Virus record (IMG/VR): IMGVR_UViG_3300032053_000379
Coordinates: 1 to 28,904 of that record
Source of the DNA: a virus
Reading direction: 5' to 3' (one strand)
Length of the DNA: 28,904 bases
In this document: in pieces, positions 15,385 through 23,045 of the stretch
Numbering within the stretch: the first letter of the stretch is position 1
How the letters are laid out: each line of letters opens with the position of its first letter
Position numbers and translations under genes: made by a program
Notes under the pieces: generated by a model
The model's database searches: none
The model's input: only the letters and a program-made list of their open reading frames with translations
Told to the model about the DNA's origin: nothing

Positions 15385-17571
15385 TTACGCTACTGACTGT
15401 GCTCTTTGGAGCGTGATCGTAGCGAGTATGAAGTCAATGCCTTCGACCAGTTTCACAGTCACGTCGATGTAGATTATGTTGCCCTCAAGGCGGACGCTTA
15501 GTGAATGATACCCGTTAGGCGCATCAGCTGTCGAAACCGTGATCCCTTGCGACAGGTACGTACGAAGGATCGAGTCGGCAGTAGAAGCAACCTCGGTCGC
15601 CTTCACCGTATTCTTGACGCCAACGTACAGGTTTTCCATCTGGTTGCGGAAGTCATAGGCGAGGATGTCGGCTGCGTACAACACGTTTGCTCTGTTGTAC
15701 ACCCAGTTACCATCTCTACCGTAGGTTGTATTGTCGACCACAACGCGGAAGCCACCGGTCTGTGGGGCTTCAAGGAACGAGATACCGCTCTGGATAGCTT
15801 CATCCGCCATCGTGTCCGGATCAAAGTCGCCCACGATGTCCTCAGCTGCTGTACGCATTGGCTGCCCAGTCTGTCGGATACCGCTGCAGTTCATGCGCTT
15901 GAACGTCATCGGGGTTCCGATCGGCGAACCACCGCGCGCACCGGCGAGGAGGCAAGCAAGCGCCCATGGCTGATACCACCTGATGTTACCTTGTGCGTCA
16001 CTCTGACGGATGTCTTGGATGAACAGCTGCGATCTCGCGTCTGCTATGATGCCAGACTGCGCTTTGCAGTTGTCAAACGAGTCCTTCATTGACAGGTAAC
16101 CTTGACGCTCGGACTTCTTCTTGGTAGTCGCCATCATGCTGAGATGCGTCTTCACGGCCTGGTGGAGACCAGCTAGCGTGTACGAGGAAAGAGAATCAGT
16201 GAGACCGTCTAAGATGTCTTCGGCAGCGTCGCGTGAGAACAGCGGGACGACGGAGTTAACACGCACCTTAGAGAATTTCTCAAGTGCGGTCACCATATCC
16301 ACGGTCTGTGACGCGCCTTTCGCACCGCCAGAGAGCGCAGTCTCGATCAGTGCGTCAGCAAGACCAGTCATCGCCTGGTTGGCGATCAAGGCTTGCAGCG
16401 ACTGCGAGAAGAAACCAAGCGTATCAGAAGCGTCCTTCTTCATGCGAGCGGGCTTGTTGGCCGCGCTAAGCGCGCCGATGTCTGACACATAATCAAGAGC
16501 AAGCGGTGGGAGAACGCCGTACAGTGGCACGGACACTTCTGAGGCCCAACCCGTTTGCAGGTTGATGTAGCGAACCATATCACCAAGGGTCGGATAGGAT
16601 GCCTTATCGAGCGTGAAAACTGGCGATCCGTTAAGCTTCAGGATCATGGAGCTAGCGTTCACCGATACGGAGGCTGATGCGCCTACGCCGGTGTACCCGA
16701 TCGACATCACGATGTTACCGCCCAGCGCTTCCTCTTCTTTCAGGAGGTCACGGGTGCTGAAGATGCTCATCGTAGATGATGGCTCGAGCGCCGGCGAATA
16801 CATCGCCGGAGTTATTTTCATCGTCGCTAGTGGAGTACCGAGCTTGTTGGCGAGCTCGAAGCTGCGACCCCAACCGCTGCGGTGCAGGTTTGAACCGGCC
16901 GCCATCGCGAACGATATAGTGCTTGCGCCATCGATGCCGCCGACCACGACCGTCATGCCAGCGGGAAGACCAGCGGACCAGTTCCCGGCACCAGCAAGAG
17001 CAGCAATGAGGTCTGCGTTATCGGTGATCGCTGGGAACGTGAACGTGTTTGGCGCTCCACCGTTCATGTAAAGATCAAACTTATTGCCAGTCACGATCGA
17101 AGCCTCGTTGAACGTTGCGGAGGAGAGGGCTACTGCAGGAACTTCGCCGATCAAAACGTTCTTGTAGGTGATAAGGTTACCACCGATACCGTACTCACGC
17201 GACTTTACCGTGCCGTAGGAGCTGGCAAGAACGAGCTGAGCACGAAGAGAGGCGTTGGTCTTATAAACGTAGATAGCCTGCGCGCCCGATGGGATCGCCC
17301 CGTCAGTCGCTGGGCTAAACAGGAAACTAGCTGCATCGACGATCGGACCGGAGCGATACTTATCGCGGATAGCTGGCATCTGGTCAGGACTAAAGACGTT
17401 GTTCGCGATCTCGACCTCAGCACTGCCTGGCGCGCCAGCATCGGCTTCGCCGAAGATAGCAACAAGGCCAGTAGGGCTAAGTGGGAAGCCGCCGCCTAAG
17501 TCTATGATACTCTTAGAGTATGCGCCGGGGACCCAGATAGTCGCGCCGTTGAATGAAACATTAATCGCCAT
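15385..17571 (-). CDS. Tail sheath protein
   Basis: 728 residues, ATG at 17571, with AAGGAG and an ideal seven-base spacing before it. The sequence begins with a sheath-like N-terminus (FNGATIWVPGAYSKSII, then TGLVAIFGEADAGAPGS). Residues about 85-110 (PSGAQAIYVYKT) are also typical. The C-terminal domain fits the conserved sheath core: ANVLYAADILAYDFRNQMENLYVGVKN, ADSILRTYLSQGI, LEGNIIYIDVTVKLVEGIDFI. The middle region with Ala/Gly/Ser-rich beta segments would be the surface insertion. In the virion it stacks around the tube and contracts on infection. Codons favour G/C third positions by eye, unlike the AT-rich baseplate genes, as expected for a very abundant protein. The transcript ends at the hairpin 15336-15368. 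Confidence 0.85.
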   Translation of the reverse strand: MAINVSFNGATIWVPGAYSKSIIDLGGGFPLSPTGLVAIFGEADAGAPGSAEVEIANNVFSPDQMPAIRDKYRSGPIVDAASFLFSPATDGAIPSGAQAIYVYKTNASLRAQLVLASSYGTVKSREYGIGGNLITYKNVLIGEVPAVALSSATFNEASIVTGNKFDLYMNGGAPNTFTFPAITDNADLIAALAGAGNWSAGLPAGMTVVVGGIDGASTISFAMAAGSNLHRSGWGRSFELANKLGTPLATMKITPAMYSPALEPSSTMSIFSTRDLLKEEEALGGNIVMSIGYTGVGASASVSVNASSMILKLNGSPVFTLDKASYPTLGDMVRYINLQTGWASEVSVPLYGVLPPLALDYVSDIGALSAANKPARMKKDASDTLGFFSQSLQALIANQAMTGLADALIETALSGGAKGASQTVDMVTALEKFSKVRVNSVVPLFSRDAAEDILDGLTDSLSSYTLAGLHQAVKTHLSMMATTKKKSERQGYLSMKDSFDNCKAQSGIIADARSQLFIQDIRQSDAQGNIRWYQPWALACLLAGARGGSPIGTPMTFKRMNCSGIRQTGQPMRTAAEDIVGDFDPDTMADEAIQSGISFLEAPQTGGFRVVVDNTTYGRDGNWVYNRANVLYAADILAYDFRNQMENLYVGVKNTVKATEVASTADSILRTYLSQGITVSTADAPNGYHSLSVRLEGNIIYIDVTVKLVEGIDFILATITLQRAQSVA

Positions 17572-17572
17572 C

Positions 17573-17797
17573 TTATATCTCCTTCATACCTAATTTGATC
17601 AAATCGTTCTTAAATAATATCATCTTATTAACAAGAGGGTAATCCCGGCAAAAGAGTGCCCACTTAGTGCGTCCCGTTTCGCTAAAATAACCCTTGACTT
17701 CTATTATAACACCAGTGTCAAGCTGAAAATCAGGGCTAAATGTCCTACCGTCTGATAATTTAAATCGCGTTGCCCTACTTCCCCCTATACGGGCTCG
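17573..17797 (-). pseudogene. Remnant of a PD-(D/E)XK homing endonuclease
   Basis: The gap between the small gene at 17828 and the sheath contains an open frame of 74 codons with no start: a TAG lies at 17800-17798 and the first ATG is close to the end. The translation reads RFKLSDGRTFSPDFQLDTG, then VIIEVKGYFSETGRTKWALF, then RDYPLVNKMILF. This is the catalytic core of T7 endonuclease I-like nucleases: P-D, then E-x-K in EVKG, then K and a YP segment. T7 endonuclease I has PDF...G-I-F-V-E-x-K-G in the same arrangement. The N-terminal half is missing. The sheath's ribosome binding site lies inside its last codons, which may explain why the 3' part was kept. The catalytic D, E and K are intact, so decay is probably recent or the piece is selected for another reason. 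Confidence 0.65.
17703..17708 (-). promoter_or_regulatory. TATAAT motif upstream of sheath
   Basis: The minus strand reads GTTATAATAGAAG, inside the endonuclease remnant and about 130 bp before the sheath ATG. It resembles TATAATAGAG before the 402-residue gene (20626-20621). It could be the sheath promoter, but it may equally be coding sequence of the remnant. Confidence 0.2.
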
Positions 17798-17827
17798 CTA
17801 TAATCCTATAACAAAAACAAATGCTTA

Positions 17828-18109
17828 TTACAGTTTAATACCGTATTGCATCAACGCGGCGTCAAAGGATGCCATCGTCTCGCTATCCTTCAAACCGCGT
17901 CCTCTAAAATCTGCCGCTATGATCTCTTTTCTATGAGCCACTGGGATGTGTGAGGAGCGCTTGACCCACCATGCATCGAAAGGAACTAATTCCTCTGCGG
18001 CAACGCTAGGAATCAGCTTCTTCTCTTCTTCGCGTTTCTGACTCTCCATCGCCTTGATCTCTTCTAAAATCTTATTCATGTCTTCTGTGCCCTTCTTTTC
18101 CTTGGCCAT
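17828..18109 (-). CDS. Small conserved-looking virion-cluster protein, function unknown
   Basis: 93 residues starting at ATG 18109, chosen because GGAGATAAC precedes it. The in-frame ATG at 18142 would read through the ribosome binding site and overlap the upstream gene. The N-terminal 45 residues are charged and helical (MAKEKKGTEDMNKILEEIKA). The C-terminal half reads PFDAWWVKRSSHIPVAHRKEIIAADFRGRGL and ends FDAALMQYGIKL. It has an aromatic W-W motif and a helix with HRKE, a compact fold typical of small tail-assembly or neck-linked proteins. I do not recognise a named family. It lies 11 bases after the tail terminator candidate and before the sheath, so a role in tail completion or sheath assembly is possible. 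Confidence 0.7.
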   Translation of the reverse strand: MAKEKKGTEDMNKILEEIKAMESQKREEEKKLIPSVAAEELVPFDAWWVKRSSHIPVAHRKEIIAADFRGRGLKDSETMASFDAALMQYGIKL

Positions 18110-18119
18110 GTTATCTCCT

Positions 18120-18755
18120 TTATTCGTCGATATCCTCAACACGCTCTGGCGTGACTGTAATTTCGAGGTCGTCTACCGGGTTGAAGTTCTCTTGCTGCAA
18201 GAAGTTCTGTGTCGTACAGCGCACGCGAACCCAGCGGGTCCATATATTTTCTGACTGATACGTAGTATCCTTTTGATAATCAGACGCGCTCCACGTCTGC
18301 AGTTGCATGCCTAATTTTTCGGCCGTTCTTTTTTCTTTAAAAAGGATATAGGCTAAGATGTAATATAACCACAACGTTTGGTCGCTGTTGCGGTTTGAAC
18401 GAATGCCAATATCGATGTAGGTTGTAAACACGCCCGTTGTTATGGTTCCCTCTGCGCCATTATCGAAATGGTCACCTACCGCGGCCTTGCCCTCGTCTTC
18501 TGCATCTGTAGACAGATGGATACTGAAGCACGGGATACGGTTGACGTTGTAACTCCATGATTGCACGACAGGTATCGTGGTCTCAAAGAACCAGGTTTTA
18601 ATCTGATCGATATAATCTTGCCCATATGATGCCTTTAGCTCGTCGGTCAAAAATTGAGAAAATATATCGTCAAACGCGGTCGTGTTCTGGCGCAGGTTGT
18701 CGATCCCCTGCTGAACAACCCGCTGAATGGCTATTTCTGGCATCACGAATCCCAT
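18120..18755 (-). CDS. Tail terminator/tail completion candidate
   Basis: 211 residues, ATG at 18755 with GAGG six bases upstream. The N-terminus is helical (MPEIAIQRVVQQGIDNLRQN). Then come IKTWFFETTIPVVQSWSY and IPCFSIHLSTDAEDEGKAAVGD, a central beta strand pair, TTYIDIGIRSNRN and LWLYYILAYILFKEKR, and a C-terminal beta part with RVRCTTQNFL and DLEITVTPE. This alpha/beta layout, with a strand 'x-I-x-I-x-x-R' and a conserved helix before two strands, is common in tail terminator proteins of myoviruses, placed just before the sheath. The terminator caps the finished tube and joins the tail to the head connector. The assignment relies mostly on gene order. Confidence 0.45.
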   Translation of the reverse strand: MGFVMPEIAIQRVVQQGIDNLRQNTTAFDDIFSQFLTDELKASYGQDYIDQIKTWFFETTIPVVQSWSYNVNRIPCFSIHLSTDAEDEGKAAVGDHFDNGAEGTITTGVFTTYIDIGIRSNRNSDQTLWLYYILAYILFKEKRTAEKLGMQLQTWSASDYQKDTTYQSENIWTRWVRVRCTTQNFLQQENFNPVDDLEITVTPERVEDIDE

Positions 18756-18769
18756 TTTATCCTCTAATA

Positions 18770-19390
18770 CTAACGTCCGTATCGCTCGATTATATGATCA
18801 ACTGCGACCTTAACATTTTGCTCTAACTGCTGATTGATGTAGTCCAACAACGGGGCCGCATCAATCTTCTTCTCTGGTAACACCCACTGTGTCGCCGGAT
18901 TTTGATCACTGGTTGCTGTACGAAACACGACACTGCCTGAGCGGTTCCCTTGTTTACTAGCCCTCTTTTGTGTCACAGTAGCGTTGTGCGCCGCTTGCCC
19001 ATCAAACATATTTGGCGGACCATTAACGGATCGCGATTGATCGATCGGTATCTGTTTATATCGCATGCCCGTTTTCTTGGAAACTTTCGCGTTTTTCAAC
19101 AAACGCGGCAACATCGGCAACGGCGGTAAAAAAAATCCAGTTTGCCCTGTTGATGTCCCAATCTTCACGCCACTATGATCCCTTATAATAGTCACACTAC
19201 TTAAAAAATCTTCGCCTAGCCCATGCCCTAACTGCCGTGCTTCTTGTAACGCATAATCCGCAGCCGCATTAATCGCTTGCTCTAATTCCATATTTAACGC
19301 TGCCAACATCATCTCTATCGTTCTAGGGTCCAAGTTGTTGAGTTGCAGCCTAGTTTGTATGCGATGTACCTCTTCGTGTAAATTAACCAT
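18770..19390 (-). CDS. Neck protein, HK97 gp10-like candidate
   Basis: 206 residues, ATG at 19390 overlapping the stop of the upstream gene by eight bases, so probably translationally coupled. The N-terminal 60 residues are helical (MMLAALNMELEQAINAAADYALQEAR). FLSSVTIIRDHSGVKIGTSTG is a beta segment. The middle carries PMLPRLLKNAKVSKKTGMRY, a basic loop. The end has SVVFRTATSD, TQWVLPEKKIDAAPLLDYIN and a terminal helix VAVDHIIERYGR. The W-x-x-P...L-x-x-x-I and terminal helix pattern is typical of gp10/neck family proteins that sit between connector and tail. Location next to the tail terminator candidate agrees. Confidence 0.5.
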   Translation of the reverse strand: MVNLHEEVHRIQTRLQLNNLDPRTIEMMLAALNMELEQAINAAADYALQEARQLGHGLGEDFLSSVTIIRDHSGVKIGTSTGQTGFFLPPLPMLPRLLKNAKVSKKTGMRYKQIPIDQSRSVNGPPNMFDGQAAHNATVTQKRASKQGNRSGSVVFRTATSDQNPATQWVLPEKKIDAAPLLDYINQQLEQNVKVAVDHIIERYGR

Positions 19391-20591
19391 TCTGCTTTTT
19401 AAGGGCTTTTGCTCGCATGTCCTTCAAAAAATTATCGCGATCCATATAGCCCCAATCCTGTCTAAAAACAATGCGAATACGGCCATTTGGCTCTATCTCG
19501 ATCTGTGGCTTGGACAAGTAACAATAATCATTCTCTAAGATCGGTTCGGGCCGTGCAGGATTCGAGGAATAGGCTTCAACGGTGACAGGCTTTTTGCTGA
19601 GTTCTTCTAATTTGGCCTGTAGTTCGCGCAGTTTACCCTCTAACTCATCGATATCTTTGCCGGCATCACCGGTCAGCTTGTTGTGCTGGCCAGATAACTC
19701 TTGAACGCGCGACTCTAGTTTATCGAATAACTTCATCATACGTTGCTCAACCTGTTGAAGATCAACCACAACGTTGTGACGAATCTCTTTGCGAATGTGC
19801 TCCACTTCCTCGTAAATATCGGCGATGTTGTGGCGTCGATAATCATCAGTCAAGCGCTTTAAGCCGCCAGCGATATCTAGATCGCTGAGCGCATTTTCAT
19901 CAAGAAATTGCAGTTCCGCTTCATCCTCAGGGAGATACCACTCGAACACGCTCATCAACTCTGCGGTCAGTTGAGGAAGCGATTTGTGGGTGAACTGATG
20001 GACTATCTTGTGGCCATTTGAGATGCGGCCAGAATAGATATCGTTGATGTGCTTGCGGATGCTAAGGATATATTGATCGATATGGATATCTTTAAAGTCT
20101 TCATCTTTCATATCCCGTATCGAATCGCGCAACCAACGGAACACGCCGTTGCCAACTAGCTTCAAGGAATCGCCGTGGGTCACTTCTAGGGTCGCACCAC
20201 CGCCCATCGGGCCGCGGATTATGTTCTTTTCAAGGCCCTCAGCGGATTCACTTTTTTTAACTTTTGACGCCGCGTCATCTTTCTTCTTTTTATTGCTTTC
20301 AATCCGAGCGCGCTTCTTCTCTTCCTTATGTTCTTTAAGGTGACGTTCTCTTTCCTTCTCATCTTTGATGCTGCGCTTGGTTTCTAGGCCAGCTTGCTTA
20401 CGCTTCGGTGAATCGCCATGCCAGTTACCGCCCGTATCCTGGCCAGAATGCTCAGGCGCTCCCTTATCGGGCGCGGTATATTTCCCTGCGATAGATTTTG
20501 GCGGACGCCCACGTGCGCTGTTGTCTTTACCTTTACCGTGCAGCACCCATTGGATCATGCGCCATTGAGCTTTACTAACAGCTTTCGGCAT
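19383..20591 (-). CDS. Large coiled-coil protein of the neck region, function unknown
   Basis: 402 residues, ATG at 20591 with GAGG upstream. The N-terminus (MPKAVSKAQWRMIQWVLHGK, then PPKSIAGKYTAPDKG) resembles short N-terminal segments seen in several phage structural proteins. Residues 61-115 are extremely Lys/Glu/Arg-rich (DEKERERHLKEHKEEKKRAR). Residues 155-230 are helical, and 255-335 look like a long coiled coil (VEQRMMKLFDKLESRVQELS; ELEGKLRELQAKLEELSKK). A small beta part at the end has QIEIEPNGRIRIVFRQDWGY. No enzymatic motif is visible. Codons are moderately GC-rich. Its position between head-closure and gp10-like genes suggests a virion or assembly protein such as a whisker- or collar-like factor, but this is only context. 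Confidence 0.65.
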   Translation of the reverse strand: MPKAVSKAQWRMIQWVLHGKGKDNSARGRPPKSIAGKYTAPDKGAPEHSGQDTGGNWHGDSPKRKQAGLETKRSIKDEKERERHLKEHKEEKKRARIESNKKKKDDAASKVKKSESAEGLEKNIIRGPMGGGATLEVTHGDSLKLVGNGVFRWLRDSIRDMKDEDFKDIHIDQYILSIRKHINDIYSGRISNGHKIVHQFTHKSLPQLTAELMSVFEWYLPEDEAELQFLDENALSDLDIAGGLKRLTDDYRRHNIADIYEEVEHIRKEIRHNVVVDLQQVEQRMMKLFDKLESRVQELSGQHNKLTGDAGKDIDELEGKLRELQAKLEELSKKPVTVEAYSSNPARPEPILENDYCYLSKPQIEIEPNGRIRIVFRQDWGYMDRDNFLKDMRAKALKKQNG

Positions 20592-20620
20592 ATTATCCTC
20601 GTTAGATCGTATCTATCTCT

Positions 20621-20626
20621 ATTATA
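20621..20626 (-). promoter_or_regulatory. TATAAT promoter-like motif before the 402-residue gene
   Basis: The minus strand reads CGCTATAATAGAGATAG in the 49-bp gap downstream of the HNH gene. It would give a leader of about 20 bases with the GAGG site. No -35 is seen. Confidence 0.35.
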
Positions 20627-20640
20627 GCGGATTGGCACCC

Positions 20641-21387
20641 TTAATCAACAATAGAACATTTATTACTCTTACTACGATTCTCTTTCGCCCAAAGTGGCTG
20701 TAAATTAGTATAGTGACAAACCATCTTCAGTTGCTCAGTGTTAGTAAGATCAACAGAAGAGATTGGAATAATGTGATCAATGTGCCAGCCATAAAAGCCA
20801 TAGTTATCCCAAGTCATGCCAGGAAGAAACTTTGATTCAAGATAGGATTTAAGTATCAATATTGAGCAGCCAAGATCTTTAACCGCCGAACCAGATTTTG
20901 CATTATTTTTAAGTGCACTCTTAAAGCGACTCCTTAATATGTGCTGTAAACGATACTGTATATTGCTGTGATATCGTTTATAATCTGCCGTTCGCGATAA
21001 TGTTCTTTTTAATTCAATATTGTTATCGAACCATGTTCTGCGATAACACAGTTGACTACAATATTTTTTTTTAGCAGTCGTTGATGAAAAGCTGCGACCA
21101 CAACGTAAACAGTTATTGATTTTAACTACAGTGCCCCTAGATTTTGTGCGACTATGGCAATTTCTGCACATAGTGCCAATGCGTGTCTGAAATACGCGAT
21201 TGCATAATATGCACTGCTGATCATGCCGTGGATACTTAGCATTTACCCATTGCGTTTTATATTTGGCGATACACGCCTTACAAAAATGCGCAATATATCC
21301 TTTACCAGTAATAGGAAAATTTACAATATTAAACATATTATTACATTGCTTGCATCGTCGCATATTATGAATTGTTGTATCGTCCAT
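20641..21387 (-). CDS. HNH homing endonuclease with zinc-binding pairs
   Basis: 248 residues, ATG at 21387, weak ribosome binding site (GAGAG). Metal-binding pairs are C12/15, C36/39, C59/62, C74/77, C93/96 and C110/114, i.e. about three zinc ribbons. The HNH part reads GSAVKDLGCSILILKSYLES, FLPGMTWDNYG, then WHIDHIIPISS with catalytic D204-H205, then CHYTNLQPLWAKEN and KSNK. The C-terminal 85 residues are nearly the same as in the HNH protein at 13973-14620 (shared FLPGM, WHIDH, CHYTNLQPLWAK), so the two are paralogues spread within one genome. The N-terminal zinc parts differ more, which may mean different target sites. The gene sits between two head-tail joining genes, a typical homing insertion at a gene boundary. 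Confidence 0.85.
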   Translation of the reverse strand: MDDTTIHNMRRCKQCNNMFNIVNFPITGKGYIAHFCKACIAKYKTQWVNAKYPRHDQQCILCNRVFQTRIGTMCRNCHSRTKSRGTVVKINNCLRCGRSFSSTTAKKKYCSQLCYRRTWFDNNIELKRTLSRTADYKRYHSNIQYRLQHILRSRFKSALKNNAKSGSAVKDLGCSILILKSYLESKFLPGMTWDNYGFYGWHIDHIIPISSVDLTNTEQLKMVCHYTNLQPLWAKENRSKSNKCSIVD

Positions 21388-21404
21388 AATTCTCTCTACA
21401 ATTA

Positions 21405-22205
21405 TTAACCGGCTAATGGTTCTAATGTGGCATGAACCAAAAAGTCTTTTCGTACTAAAAGTTCCTGCGATAGCCTTATAGCTTGCTTATTTCCAGCAAT
21501 AAGCTCTTGCGTGATCCTAAGTTCTCTTAGAGCCTGTAAAACAGTGTACACGGGAGAAGCATAATACGATACAGCATAAACCTGCCCTTGTCCAGTGATA
21601 GGATCAAGTTCTGGGGTATGACCGTCTATCCACTCAATCTCGCCGTTCGTTATTCTAAAATCCACGTTCGCTGTATAAGTCTTTAAAACATTGTTTTTTA
21701 CTGTAGACAGATTATCGATCGATGTGATAGGGTAACGCAAGCGCTGACGCTTATTGGATCTTACCTCATATTCCTTTAATTCCCACAGTCTTACCTCGTA
21801 TCCTTTCAATATCAGTTGATCATATTGACCAAAATCTGCTTGAGTGCCATCGTCATATGTGGTTGGAAACGTGACGATGGTGGTACCTAACTCTAAAGTG
21901 CCCTGTTGCTCAAATACTTTTTCTAAAGAGTTTCCAGAAAACATGCCTATGATTTCTCGTTCATCGTAGTACATGAAACCTTTTGCGCCGCATATTGTGC
22001 AATTAGGATCGTGAGTGTGATCGTCTAATTTACGTAAATTCGGGCATGGTTGAGCGCGCTTGTGCGTGAACTTCACCCCTCTTTGGCGCAGCAATTGATC
22101 AAAATTAGCAGAACGTATGCTAGGGTCTGGTAAAAATGGGGGCATCTGCGGGGGCGTAGACAATGGCACCGATGGTAATATTTGATCTGGACGCTTCATC
22201 GGCAT
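21405..22205 (-). CDS. Head closure/neck protein with Cys/His cluster
   Basis: 266 residues from ATG at 22205, with AGGAGA upstream (the alternative ATG two codons later is less well spaced). The N-terminal 35 residues are Pro-rich. Residues 54-73 hold C54, H63, H65, C69, C72-G73 (C-P-N-L ... D-P-N-C-T-I-C-G), a probable zinc site. This type is familiar from phage neck proteins with 'C...C-x-x-C-x-G-x-G'. The middle is beta-rich (TIVTFPTTYDD, DQLILKGYEVRLWELKEYEV) and the C-terminus is helical (TVLQALRELRITQELIAGN). It is the first gene of the minus-strand virion transcript in this window, next to neck and tail terminator candidates. It may connect the portal/adaptor ring to the tail. Role inferred from order and motif. 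Confidence 0.5.
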   Translation of the reverse strand: MPMKRPDQILPSVPLSTPPQMPPFLPDPSIRSANFDQLLRQRGVKFTHKRAQPCPNLRKLDDHTHDPNCTICGAKGFMYYDEREIIGMFSGNSLEKVFEQQGTLELGTTIVTFPTTYDDGTQADFGQYDQLILKGYEVRLWELKEYEVRSNKRQRLRYPITSIDNLSTVKNNVLKTYTANVDFRITNGEIEWIDGHTPELDPITGQGQVYAVSYYASPVYTVLQALRELRITQELIAGNKQAIRLSQELLVRKDFLVHATLEPLAG

Positions 22206-22249
22206 AAAGTGGTTTCTCCTAGTTTACACTGCGACCTGCAGACATATTA

Positions 22250-22255
22250 ATTATA
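22250..22255 (-). promoter_or_regulatory. TATAAT motif for the leftward late block
   Basis: The minus strand reads GTGGTATAATTAATATG, 45 bases ahead of the ATG at 22205, in the 109-bp divergent gap. It would start transcription leftward with a leader of about 38 bases. The -35 region is not recognisable. Confidence 0.35.
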
Positions 22256-22272
22256 CCACCACCGGGCTCTCA

Positions 22273-22300
22273 TTGCCTTACCTAAGATACACGATATAAT
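22273..22300 (+). promoter_or_regulatory. Rightward sigma70-like promoter of the small-gene cluster
   Basis: TTGCCT at 22273-22278 and TATAAT at 22295-22300 are 16 bp apart. A second TATAAT lies at 22304-22309, five bases before the ATG at 22315. Either gives a very short leader or none, and the first gene lacks a ribosome binding site. Confidence 0.45.
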
Positions 22301-22314
22301 ATATATAATACGCT

Positions 22315-22575
22315 ATGTTAGATAAACAGATTCTTATATTGCAGAAGATCGTAGATGCTGATGGAAGTTGCGCGTGGATGTCTCCAGCATCATGTGCACT
22401 ATGTCCACTGGGGCACTTAAAGCGCCGATCTGACGGCACTTTTTTAAGTTGCGTAGATGGGGTAGGTATAAATTCTTTAACGGCGCCAGAAGCGAACGTG
22501 CGAATTAAGGAAGCGGCCGAGGCATTACTGACTATTTTTTGTTTGGAGTTACTACTGAAACGCGGGAAGATATGA
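22315..22575 (+). CDS. Small Cys4 protein, first of a tandem pair
   Basis: 86 residues, ATG at 22315. C19, C27, C30 and C46 lie in DGSCAWMSPASCALCPLGHL and FLSC. A G-x-C...C-x-x-C-P-L pattern is shared with the next gene, where the fourth Cys is closer. Four cysteines could hold a zinc ion or an iron-sulphur cluster. The rest is helical, ending KEAAEALLTIFCLELLLKRG. The gene leads a rightward cluster of small genes and starts directly behind a promoter without a ribosome binding site. Its TGA overlaps the ATG of the next gene (ATGA). I know of small phage proteins with this cysteine pattern but not of a proven function. Confidence 0.7.
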   Translation: MLDKQILILQKIVDADGSCAWMSPASCALCPLGHLKRRSDGTFLSCVDGVGINSLTAPEANVRIKEAAEALLTIFCLELLLKRGKI

Positions 22576-22817
22576 CCCTTAGTGAGCAGCAAAAAGCTAT
22601 ACTGCAAGAAATTTTAAACTTGCAGGGAAAATGTTTGGACGGCAGACCGCGTTGTCAGTTATGCCCGCTTAAAACCCTTTGCTTACCTGAATTCTTAAAA
22701 CCACTACCGCCTACCCAATCACAGCGATTTAACTTAGCATTGCGTATCTTACTCCATAGCTCACTCATTGATCCTGAAGTGACCTTAGAAGACATTCTGC
22801 GCGATTACAATCGCTGA
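22572..22817 (+). CDS. Small Cys4 protein, second of a tandem pair
   Basis: 81 residues from ATG at 22572, which overlaps the stop of the first gene; the in-frame ATG at 22539 would lie inside that gene and is less likely. C21, C28, C31 and C37 fall in GKCLDGRPRCQLCPLKTLC. The helix before it (QKAILQEILNLQG) matches QILILQKIVDADG in the neighbour, so the two arose by duplication. The C-terminal part is helical (QRFNLALRILLHSSLI, then EDILRDYNR). A metal-binding role is inferred from the cysteines. Coupled translation with the first gene suggests they may act together. Confidence 0.75.
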   Translation: MTLSEQQKAILQEILNLQGKCLDGRPRCQLCPLKTLCLPEFLKPLPPTQSQRFNLALRILLHSSLIDPEVTLEDILRDYNR

Positions 22818-22825
22818 TAGGACCT

Positions 22826-23023
22826 ATGCGGCGCTACCTTGAGAAGGATATACAGGCGGCATATACGGCTACTGAGAAGGACTGTTTGATAGCTCTATCT
22901 TTCCTTAATATCCTATATCACTTGGATGTTATAGCGGCAAAACACATATACAGTGAAGCGCGGTACCGTTTTTTCCAAACGCGATACCTCGCGCATCGCG
23001 ATGACCTATCTCACCGTCAATAA
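22826..23023 (+). CDS. Small helical protein, function unknown
   Basis: 65 residues, ATG at 22826, eight bases after the preceding stop, with AGGA just ahead. The sequence is mostly helical (MRRYLEKDIQAAYTATEKDC, then LIALSFLNILYHLDVIAAKH) and ends RFFQTRYLAHRDDLSHRQ. It has no cysteine motif, signal peptide or membrane helix. Its place in a packed series of small rightward genes is the main support that it is real. Confidence 0.6.
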   Translation: MRRYLEKDIQAAYTATEKDCLIALSFLNILYHLDVIAAKHIYSEARYRFFQTRYLAHRDDLSHRQ

Positions 23024-23033
23024 ATAAATAACG

Positions 23034-23039
23034 TATAAT
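23034..23039 (+). promoter_or_regulatory. TATAAT six bases before ATG 23046
   Basis: The plus strand reads ACGTATAATGATATC directly before the ATG at 23046. There is no ribosome binding site between the two, so a leaderless transcript is plausible. The -35 position has no recognisable box. Confidence 0.4.
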
Positions 23040-23045
23040 GATATC

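Noticed and set aside
17697-17720. TTGACA near TATAAT on the minus strand upstream of the sheath
   Set aside because: The two boxes are only seven bases apart, far too close for a sigma70 promoter; TATAAT alone is listed at low confidence.
22278-22607. 109-codon minus-strand frame across the divergent region
   Set aside because: It covers the coupled plus-strand Cys4 genes, which have paralogy and metal motifs; no support on the minus strand.
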